Below, in pieces: positions 20,371 to 28,211 of a stretch of 28,211 nucleotides of DNA. The notes beneath the pieces are model-generated. The model ran no database searches. It saw only the letters and a list, made by a program, of their open reading frames with translations, and was not told the DNA's origin. Numbering within the stretch: the stretch's first letter is position 1; every line of letters starts with the position of its first letter. The translations under genes and the position numbers were made by a program. Source of the stretch: Symbiodinium natans (taxonomy: Eukaryota; Sar; Dinophyceae; Suessiales; Symbiodiniaceae); contig CAJNDS010001221.1 of NCBI GenBank assembly GCA_905221605.1, positions 1 to 28,211 on the forward strand. The letters run 5' to 3'.

Positions 20371-21246
20371 GCCTATTTCTCTGAGGATTCGTCTGCGACA
20401 CCGGCGACTAGCAATCAGGTCTCTGATGCTCAGTCGGAACATGATCTCTGTATAGTTATCTTCTTGTCCATAAGATGTGTACCTTGGACGAAGCTCAATG
20501 GCGTCTGCTCGATATCTGCAGGAACATGCACAGTCTTCTCGATGTAAATCAACGTCACCAACGCAGGCTGCGAACGCAATTTGTAACATGTCATTCAGTA
20601 TATTTACTTCGACACGTGCTGCAGCAAGAAGGACAATGCAAGATCTGCGACATCGACAAAAAGTTTCTCGCCACCGAAGAAGGCAAAGCCGCCAAGTGCA
20701 ACTTATGCGGCGCTGAACGCGCCCATAAAATCTTGCATGTAACGTGTGTCACGTCAGGTCATGGATGTTCCGAACTATAAGATCCCGAAGCGGTTCACTC
20801 CAATGGATTCGGCAGCACACCTGGAGATGAGCGTGGCGCGAAACGGTTTGCATTCAGTCGTGCGTAGACGAGCGGATAGCGCGAGTGTGGAATTTGAGTT
20901 CCACAGTCGTGCGCAGTCCAATTGCCTTACTGAGCGCGAACTTCTCTCGCAGCATCCACTTCTGGAAACGATGGGATTTCGCGGGCAGGTTCCGGGTGTT
21001 TTGTTGTACTACCCCGAGCTCAAATGGATTTTCTGGTCGGACAATGTGGACGATGCCCGGAACATGCTGAAGGAGTACATCTACTCCACCAGGCAAAGGC
21101 AGTGTGACTCTTCAGAGGCAAGTTAAACATACCGTGCTCGATGCTGTGTCCGCTGCGAGGTGCTTTGACGACGAGACTGCTGCGTCTTCTTCGCCGGAAA
21201 CTGAGAAGCTCAACGTACGCAGGCGTGCCTCCATAGCTTCACGCAG
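20371..21246 (+). CDS. Middle exons of the same chain: zinc-ribbon-like protein segment of unknown function
   Basis: Proposed exons: 20371-20449 (Ser/Asp-rich, FSEDSSATPATSNQ), 20475-20566 (YLGRSSMASARYLQEHAQ), 20625-20738 (C-K-I-C ... C-N-L-C, a C-x2-C-x17-C-x2-C zinc ribbon), 20758 to about 21090 (VPNYKIPKRF ... GVLLYYPELKWIFWSD) and about 21092-21246 (VTLQRQVKHTVLDAVSAARC ... RRRASIAS). The first four are joined by GT-AG or GC-AG introns of 25, 58 and 19 nt that all restore an open frame. The step at about 21090 changes frame without a convincing intron. The last exon ends at CAG|GTAGAA. No family recognised beyond the zinc ribbon. Its position and strand suggest it belongs with the F-box/RING segment downstream. 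Confidence 0.45.
20739..20757 (+). other. Candidate 19-nt GT-AG intron
   Basis: GTAACGTGTGTCACGTCAG. Removing it joins the zinc-ribbon frame (ending KILH) to the VMDVPNYK frame with no stop. Length 19 is not a multiple of three, so it exactly accounts for the frame change. An indel pair is the alternative. Confidence 0.4.
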
Positions 21247-21343
21247 GTAGAATCCGTCGCGACATCAAACTGAAGTCGTTGTTCGCTACAGTGTTGTTTT
21301 AAATACAAGTTGCTGTGAGACATATGGTTGCATGCACATGCAG
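21247..21343 (+). other. Candidate 97-nt GT-AG intron
   Basis: Starts GTAGAATCCG and ends CACATGCAG. It joins two Ser/Arg-rich segments (RRRASIAS and WSRRNSVSAS) in frame. Confidence 0.5.
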
Positions 21344-22941
21344 GTGGTCACGGCGCAACAGCGTGTCAGCGTCGCTTGCGTGTACGACCAGTGTCAATGA
21401 TGCTACACAAACAAGGCAGCTTTGAGTGTACATGTTCTAACGGTTATTCTTTGTCAAAAACAAGCCAACAAGCTTTTCAAGTGGCTAACTTGAGGACATC
21501 ACGATGGAGGAGATCGCGCTCGTTTCAGCAACAAGAAGATTACCATGGAGGCAGTTTCCACGACGACATACTCAGCATGTTGCCAGGCATGTTCTTCTCT
21601 TATGACTACTCGAGATCACTTGCAGCGACATGCAAGCACTTGTTCATGGCTGTGAGAAGTGTAACGTACTGGCGCAACAAAACGATCTCCATGAACGTCC
21701 CAGAGTTCGACGATCCGGCGAAGCTGCGTGCCATGAGAAGAGCATATACTGCGGCAGGAATGGTAACTTTCAATCTGCGTCAACTGGCTATGCTACACGA
21801 CTTTCCAGAAAGATTTCTTTTGGAGTGGAACTATGAAAACGTTCCTCAGTTTCAAGCGAACAGCAATTTCTTCAGCTTTCAGTCAGACGGGCCGTTGATG
21901 GGTTGCGCAAGCTTTGAAATCACACTGCCAGCGAACATCAAGGGCTTGTATATAGGCGTCCGACAATGGCGAGTGATCAGACCCGCCGCTTTCTTTCGCA
22001 TTGACAATGTGTTTCAGGACAACTGTACTGTTTCCGCAAGTATGAACAGCCAGCCTCCAGTCCCACACGCTGGGCGACGTGCTGAAATTCAGCCGAATCG
22101 TCCACATAAATTTAGTGTGATCTGGCATCAGCGCATGTTGGAACTGTCCATAGACAACGTCGGAGTTTCTCGTGCTCGACTGTTGGATGGACACGAGGAC
22201 AGCGTGTCGCCCTTGGCCCAACTGTTTGTGTGGATTTCCGCATCCTCTCCGACAACTCACGCAGCTGCAACTTTTAAACCTTTGCCCTCTATGGTTCAGC
22301 TGCATGCACAGATTCAATGTGCAATGTGTCGAAGAGAATACAATCTCAACAGGCCCCGCTGGGCAGTGTGTCCTTTATGCATGACCTGGATATGCCAGGG
22401 TCACGTGCAGCATTCACCTGCGAGAAGGTGTCCTAACTGTCCAAGTCAGTTGATGGACTTCGTTGGTGGCAGCAGTCAGAACTTGCCGTACGTGAACGCA
22501 GCCGCCTATTACAAAACAAATGCCTGGACCGAATGGTCTGACTTGAAGCACGTGGGCGTGGTTGCCAAGATATTCAGGCAGAACACTGCGTTGTTTGACC
22601 GCATGCCATCAGCTGTCGACTTGCTCCCTGATCCACAGGAAAGACTGCGTGTGGGCAAGCGCCAATGGGAGCAGGTGATGTACAGGGCTCGAAACATCAT
22701 AGCATTCTTGGCACAAGACAAGAATACTATCCTGTTTCATTTTCTGCATGAACTTTGCAAGCTCGATTCTTGCCGACTCAGAGTTCTTGAAGGTTTGCCA
22801 CATCCAGCAGAGTTCGGGAACTCACTGGAATGGCAAAGCATTGCATTGAGCTTTGCCCTGCGTCTGCATTTATTCTTGGCCATAGAGCAAGAACGACGTT
22901 CCAAGCAATACGGCAATGATCATGTTGATGCTTCGTCTTAA
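21344..22941 (+). CDS. F-box-like / beta-sandwich-like / RING-like protein segment
   Basis: Exon 21344-21415 (Ser/Arg-rich) joins through a 79-nt GC-AG intron (21416-21494) to a long exon from 21495. About 25 residues in, DDILSMLPGMF ... SLAATCKHLFMAV fits an F-box-like helical motif. The next roughly 200 residues, with alternating strands (KFSVIWHQRMLELSIDN), suggest a concanavalin/SPRY-like sandwich. Near nt 22318-22440 follows C-x2-C-x13-C-x2-C-x4-C-x2-H-x8-C-x2-C, a RING-like zinc motif. The tail is helical and charged. F-box plus RING in one chain suggests ubiquitin-ligase function. The frame reaches a TAA at 22939, but a GT at 22924 and an AG before 23053 allow an in-frame 129-nt intron into the nuclease exons, so this may be an internal part of one giant protein. 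An ATG at 21328 is possible but gives a poor-looking N-terminus. Confidence 0.6.
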
Positions 22942-23052
22942 CTTAAAACAGTTTATGTTTTGTTCATTCTTTAGCAAACAAGCATAAAAAAAACAACAAC
23001 AATGTGAACTAGCCGCGAGTATTCATGCTGTTGAATAAAAAAACACACGCAG
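22924..23052 (+). other. Candidate 129-nt intron or intergenic spacer
   Basis: Either the spacer between two genes, since the frame upstream stops at 22941, or a GT-AG intron (donor GTTGATG, acceptor CACACGCAG) that keeps the frame and fuses the F-box/RING segment to the nuclease-helicase-polymerase segment. The acceptor side is strong because the acidic exon beginning at 23053 has no start codon of its own. Confidence 0.4.
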
Positions 23053-26000
23053 GATGCCTTGGCGGCGGAAGCCTTAGCAGATGACTTCCTTGGGGGTGCG
23101 TCGGACGATGCGGAGAGCCTGGCGATGGACGTTGAAGCTTCTGTTTACGGAGAAGGACAGTGTTGCAATGATCCAGATTGTCTTAACACATTCGTTGCGT
23201 TGTATACTGTCGCCTTCGCTTATTAGTTTAATTATAGTCTTGAAGGAGGATGGACTGGTCTCATGGGACGCATAGTCGGAGCAGTTCTTTGTCGCGATCC
23301 GATCACGCCTGTGTTTCACATGCCATCAGACCCTGGGACAGCCACAACCTTTTTTTTACAAGCGCGAACTGATTTATCCACCATCAATCCACATCAACAT
23401 GATAAAGCTTTGCGCTTCGAGCCAGACGGTCACAAGTATTTCTGCAACGACTCCGCTATCGGATGCAGTGTCCCCGGGCTGTAGATTAGCACATGTAAAT
23501 GTAACAAAAATATCACGCAACGAAGGTAATGTAGTTTTGCAATAGTGTACAAGCTGAGGTCACTGGACTGCTACATGAATATTCTCAGGAGTTCGACTCA
23601 TCTGATGCGATAGTGAAGATGAAGGCCGGAGCGCGATGGCCCAGGGAAGAGTATGTGGCCAACGACGTCAATTTCAAGCTTATTGCTTCCATGCTTGCCG
23701 GAGAAGATTGCTTTTATCAAGCGGACCTTGTCCACGAACTCACACAAGACCAACCGGATCTGAAAGTCGTTTGTGATCTTTTCAAGAGAAGTCGAGCTGA
23801 TCTTGCCAATTGGGAAGAGCTTATGTCCAGTTTCATGCTGCACGACAGCGAGATCGTGGACTTGTGGCAAGTTCAGAGAGACCATGCTGCAAACGCTGGC
23901 ACTTGGATGCACGCGATGTTGGAAAACCTTCTGAACGGCTATCAGATCATGCCAGGACCCATGGAGGGTGAGCTTCATGCAGCCATTCGTGTACTTGGAA
24001 CGATCGGTGATGTCCAAGCATACAGAACAGAGTGGTGCATTCATGCGCCAGAAGAAGATCTGGCAGGATCAATCGACCTTGTCTTGCGATTCCCGGATAG
24101 GGGCGAGTTCGTTCTAGTGGACTGGAAGCGCAGCTCGAAGTTGAGGGAGAAATACAACAGCTATGGACATTTCATGAAAAGCCCGCTTGATACTGTCCCT
24201 GATTGTCAGGGAGAGCACTATCGCCTGCAGCTGAACGTGTACAAGTGGATCTTGGAGAAGTATTACGAGATCAAGGTTGCAAGGATGCTCGTTGTGTGCA
24301 TACATCCGAACTACCTTCCGCTAGGTTTCATCGACGACGTGCCAGACATGCAGGAGTCGGTGACAAAGCTTATGAGCATCAGACGTGATCTCTTGCTCTC
24401 CAAAGCACTACAAAAGAGTCGCGATACCAACGCAAATCAGCAGCAGCAAACGGAAGAACCAGAACCCACACTGCCCTTCACAGTTGTTCTTCCACATGAG
24501 AGTCCAGGCGATCCACTTTCCGACGACGCTGCGGTGGTGTTGAGCAAGCTCTTAGACAATGCAGACGATGAGGTGCCTCACAGTGCCAAGAAAAGGCGTC
24601 TTTTGCCGGGAGCTGACAGTCACCTGCAGCGTTTCTCGAAGATCTTCAGAGACTCGGCCGACTGCATAGCTACTGTGCTGGACACGTACCCTCGGGATGT
24701 CAGAAACACACGGCATGACATTCGCAAGAAAACGCAGGATTCTCTCTTGCAATTGAAGGTAGCCTATCCGGATACCAGCGTTGAGTTGCAGCGACTTATT
24801 CTGGTTGCTTCTTACATGGTCGACAGAAACTTGTCGGGCAAGCTTTTACTTGCAGACGCTGCAACAATACTTTGGATGGTCGAGGGCGAAAGACATCTGC
24901 GAGTTCACAGAGGCTTCTTGTATATTTACAATGACGATGGCTCATTTGTGCCATTTGGCGGCATTCCTCCTGAGGCAGTGCTTCATCGAGTCCTCGTGTT
25001 TTTCACAACTCTGGAAGGTATCTTCAAAAGGATGAAAGACAACGTCAAAAGACAACCGGATGCTATTGCCGCTGCGATCATGAGTGACAAGCAGAATTTC
25101 GTTGACGAAGCAGCATTTCTGGATGCCTGCAGACATGCAGCAAGATGCCAAATCAAAAGCGCACAACTTGAACGCCTCGATTCAGGAGCCGACGACCGTC
25201 CAGTTTTCCCAGACCAGAATCCCGACCAGGAGTCGTGGACTAGCAATTTCGCGGACAACAGCTTCAAGATGTGTTGCTTCCTCAGAAGCGAGCTTATGCA
25301 GACTCGCATGGTATCACTTATTGTTGAATGGTGTGAAAGTGAAGATCAAAGGGAGCCTGCTGTTTGCTTTGACGACGTTTGTTTCAAGTACGATTCACCT
25401 GATTCAGAACACCCTATCGAGGTCGTCAAGAAAAGCGCGGAAAACAACTGCTACGTGCACATACCGCACGCCTTGCTGGACGTCGTGCTGGAGCACAATG
25501 TAGAGCGTCTGCAACGCTTCTACCAGCAGACTTTTTGGTGCAATTGTGATGTTTTCGAATGCTTTCAAAGTGCACTGGCATTAGCGAAACGAGGCTTGAA
25601 CGTCGACAGGTGTTTCATAGGGATTTCACCTGGTGGTGTCGGTCAAAGCTTATACTCCTTGCACTTGTCGGAAATGTACAAGCAGCACCACTGTTTTTTT
25701 GATCCGAACGTGTGGCATCTGGACGAGGAGCTTCGCAAGCAAGTGGAATCTTTCGCCCGTTGTTTTATACTGACGGGTCAAGAGGCTCCCGAGAGTAGCA
25801 AGAAGTTGCATACCGACCTCTACAAGAAGACGATGTCTGCTGATGGCATTATGGGACGCAAGCCGTACGGGTATACTACCCGCATGTTCCACGTTATTGG
25901 TTGGAAGCGTCTGGAGCTTAATCGCATGATGCATTTTGCAGGAGTTAGTCTGGCCAACTTCCATTCCTTATTTAGACGCGCGTTCATCTGGAAAGGGAAA

Positions 26001-27380
26001 GCGCGTTTCGTGCATCCAAAATTTCTGCTGAACTACAACGATCACGAGCTGGACGGGATTTTTGCTGCAGACCCTAGCCTCAACAAATTTATGCTTACAT
26101 CTCAGGCCTCAATCGCAGGTCTGCGCTTGCAGTGGGCCTTTGAGCGCAATCACACCAGGGACGATTGCTACCAGCTCATCGAAGCTTACTGCAATGGTGG
26201 AGATTCGTACTTGACGGAAGATGTCATGCGGATGGCATGTGGCCTCACCGTCCGTCAACGCCAGCTCGAAGAGGGCGATGGTATTGCTGCCGTACTCGAG
26301 GGTGACAAAGCCAGTCAGAACGACAGAGAAAACAAAGTCAATGAGTGGGAGACACTTCGGCTTTTCATATTCGAAACATTGCTTTCCACAACGACGGAGC
26401 TGCTCACCTTTCACGAGTTCAAGAAGCTGGCCTTGAAGCAGGCAAAAACCCCTAATCTGTCAAAAGAAAACTTGTGGGACGAGATGGAAAACAAATGCGT
26501 GATGCGTGCTGGAATTGTTAAGCACAAGACAAGCAAAGTGAAGCCCGGTGCTTTCATTCCTTTCATGACCTTCGAAAAGACGTTCCGGGAAATCTTGCCT
26601 GAGGCCGATGCAGGCAACGTGAGGATGGTATTCGAGGAAGAGCACGACATGCAGAGCTTGCGACAGTATGCAGTCACGCACTCGAGTCGGAAGAAGAACT
26701 CTCTTTGTTTGCTCGAGTACCACAAGGTCATGTCCAAGACTGCAGCGGGCGAGTCCAAGAAAGGAAGGCCGGTAGCTGAGCAAGAGGCTGTCACACGAAA
26801 ACATTCCAGCGCGCTGCAGAAATTACAGGCTCACGAAAAAAGCATTAAGTGCTTGCTTGATGGCAGTGATGCAAGTGGTTGTGCACGCAGCCCGGGAAGG
26901 CGACTCAGAGTGAAAGGCGTTCTGTCAAAACAGATCACCTATCATTATCCTGATAAGCCAGCCTACACGGTGACGCCTCGTCGGTACGCTGGACTGGGTA
27001 GCGCGCAGGCTATGTCCCGCAGACTCCAGATGCATGTTCTAGAGACACACTCTGCAGATTTAGACATACAAAACTGCTGTTTCTCGCTTACGTACCAGTT
27101 GCTGGAGAAGATGAAGCCGGAGCCAGCTTTACCGAAAGACTTGGGCGAGGTTCTCGAGGAACTTGCTCACAGGCGCGATGACTTCATTCAGAGGCTGCAG
27201 TTATCTCGATCAAAAGGAAAAGATGTGCTGAACGCTATTCTGAATGGTGGAACGCCATCAGAAGATCTAAAAGAAAATGAGGATGTCAGGAAGCTGCAGA
27301 GAATTTCATTATACTTGCGCTGGGTTGCATGTAACATTCTTCACGAGGACTACATGAGCTTGAAGGATCAGAAGGGCAAG
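23053..27380 (+). CDS. PD-(D/E)XK nuclease - D5/SF3-like helicase - TV-Pol-like polymerase multidomain protein
   Basis: Exons 23053-23201, 23238-23469 and 23559 onward, joined by introns of 36 and 89 nt; no stop across the joins. The long exon opens well before its first ATG at 23619. Domains: an RecB/Cas4-type nuclease (HKYFCND and CSV-TGL lead-in, GSID with Asp at about nt 24075, VDWKRS with the D-x-K at about 24120-24128, then HYRLQLNVYKW); an Asp/Glu-rich linker; a D5/SF3-like ATPase (GISPGGVGQSLYS at about 25620-25655, TGQEAPESSKK, then KKTMSADGIMGRKPYG), in which Gln replaces the usual P-loop Lys; a charged linker; then a family-A-like polymerase core (motif A ADLDIQNCCFSL near 27050-27085, motif B SKGKDVLNAILNGG near 27207-27250). 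This helicase-polymerase pairing is known from TV-Pol proteins of virophages and related transposons. The frame is lost near 27380; motif C is in another frame. Confidence 0.7.
23202..23237 (+). other. Candidate 36-nt GT-AG intron
   Basis: Starts GTATACTG and ends TTAATTATAG. It is in phase (36 = 12 x 3) and contains an in-frame TAG, so it must be removed for the acidic exon to join the EGGWTGLMGR segment. Confidence 0.5.
23470..23558 (+). other. 89-nt GT-AG intron in the nuclease lead-in
   Basis: Starts GTCCCCGGGC and ends GTACAAGCTGAG. Splicing restores CSVTGLLHEYSQEFD, a typical lead-in of PD-(D/E)XK nucleases, across two frames. Confidence 0.7.
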
Positions 27381-28211
27381 AATTTCCTTCGGCGACAATT
27401 TTTTCTTTGTTGTGGCACGCGGTGGAAGATCGAATTCTTCAGTGCTGGTCAGAGCACGTCCTCGTCGTGGATCCAAAGCCGGCACACCTGTCCTTGCATT
27501 TCGATGGCCTTAGAATATCGAGAGCATGGACTGCAGACATCCAGAAGTTTTGTGCCTCGAGTGAAAGCATTATCGAACAACAAACAGGCTTCAAAGTGAA
27601 GATCGTGGAGAAGAAACCCCTGGATTTTTTGTCCGCGATACAGCGCGCGTCAGAAGAAGTTCCTGCGTTAGAATCTCTTCCGGATGTATGTCTTCGTCGA
27701 GGCAATTGCATACCATGTGCTCTTTGGCATACGACACCTCTGCTGCGAGCTGTCATTGCAGCGTCTCTTCAAAATAGCGAAGTCGCGGAAAACACTGAGG
27801 CGGAAGACGCAGGCTTCAGATGCTATCGCAGCGCCAGCAAGCTTTATCAAGTTGATCTCGCCTGCAGCCTGGGTCTGCCGCCCAAAGGAGTCAGTGCATT
27901 TCTGCTTCATTTTGAAGGCGCCGGAGCTCCGCATTGTGTCGCAGTTGATATGGCTTCAGACGAGACAGCGATCACAGTTCGTGACGGCCGACGTGGCTTC
28001 CGACTTTCTCGGAGCTCTTTCCACGAAGCCTTCGGTTCGGCTGTGGACTCTCGAACTAGTGTGTGTTACTGGCCAAGACGATGCAATGAAGACATCCCTG
28101 CAGAAGCCTTGCTGCTCTTAGACATGCAGGCCGGTGCGACGTCGGACACATCGGACGACGAAGGAAACACACTGTTTTCCTTGTCCCCATCGAGGATCGA
28201 GTTTGACTCCG
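27335..28211 (+). CDS. Continuation in -1 frame: polymerase motif C and cysteine-protease-like domain (runs off window)
   Basis: This frame is open from 27335 to the window end and carries what the upstream frame lacks: LLWHAVEDRILQCW, then the polymerase motif C-like HLSLHFDGLRIS (27485-27520). The frame must therefore change between 27335 and about 27420. The likeliest point is the AAGAATTTCCTTC stretch near 27380, where one extra T would restore continuity. Downstream, GNCIPCALW (Cys at 27707) and, about 75 residues later, PHCVAVD (His at 27932) followed by VRDG form a Cys...His...Asp arrangement like papain-fold thiol proteases (C39 or OTU-like). It could process the polyprotein or act on ubiquitin; that is inference. 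An acidic tail begins near 28130. The stop codon is beyond the window. Confidence 0.6.

Noticed and set aside
19930-20589. 219-codon minus-strand ORF
   Set aside because: Arg/Cys-rich composition with no motif. Plus-strand frames over the same bases give more protein-like sequence with zinc-type Cys spacing.
23613-27599. GTG at 23613 as a start codon, and 27599 as the true end
   Set aside because: The frame is open upstream and joins a spliced lead-in, so 23613 is internal. After about 27380 the conserved sequence moves to another frame, so the last roughly 70 codons of the first frame are not meaningful.
1-28211. tRNA, rRNA or a dinoflagellate spliced-leader gene
   Set aside because: I looked for cloverleaf-like and leader-like words and saw none I could support by eye; a covariance search would be decisive.

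Overview
The window looks like nuclear DNA of an alveolate protist, most likely a dinoflagellate. Small exons sit between microsatellite-rich introns. Some splice donors are GC as well as GT. Neighbouring host genes point the same way, large tandem satellites are present, and there is a long replication-type gene of the kind found in protist mobile elements. A chromerid is a less likely alternative. Nothing reads as a bacterial genome. The organism is inferred from style, not from a marker gene.

Left part (1 to about 9.25 kb, minus strand). Two eukaryotic DNA-maintenance genes can be read as chains of small exons. One is a MutS homologue closest in my reading to the meiotic protein MSH4 (8238 down to about 6650; C-terminal ATPase half only). 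The other is a DNA polymerase I-type 5'-3' exonuclease of the FEN/PIN superfamily (3536 down to 418; seven exons, C-terminal part beyond the window). Their introns are full of CT/GA microsatellites and C or G runs, which create many false ORFs.

Middle part (about 9.3 to 19.1 kb). This is satellite DNA of several unrelated families: a roughly 2-kb AT-rich array of long hairpins (9870-11990), a 39-bp array with a perfect 20-bp palindrome (12030-12365), a 174-bp array whose unit is itself an inverted pair of 87-bp halves (12457-13410), a 90-bp repeat (13476-13690), a 227-bp repeat that duplicates the 3' end of a small gene (14604-15512), and two further degenerate arrays (17362-17890, 18350-19060). 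One small basic protein with a C-terminal zinc-knuckle-like motif (13990-14622) lies among them.

Right part (19.1 kb to the end, plus strand). A long chain of exons encodes, in order: two zinc-binding-like segments with a possible cysteine-protease-like segment, an F-box-like plus RING-like protein with a beta-sandwich-like middle, a PD-(D/E)XK nuclease, a D5/SF3-like helicase with an altered P-loop, a family-A-like (TV-Pol-like) polymerase core, and a second cysteine-protease-like domain at the window edge. Most inferred splices from about 20.4 kb onward keep the reading frame, so these may be one giant gene, plausibly the coding body of a self-replicating mobile element. A frame change between polymerase motifs B and C, a frame change near 21.09 kb and an in-frame TAA at 20167 suggest partial decay, or assembly or splicing complications. 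This right-hand gene is the best candidate for an undescribed system in the window.
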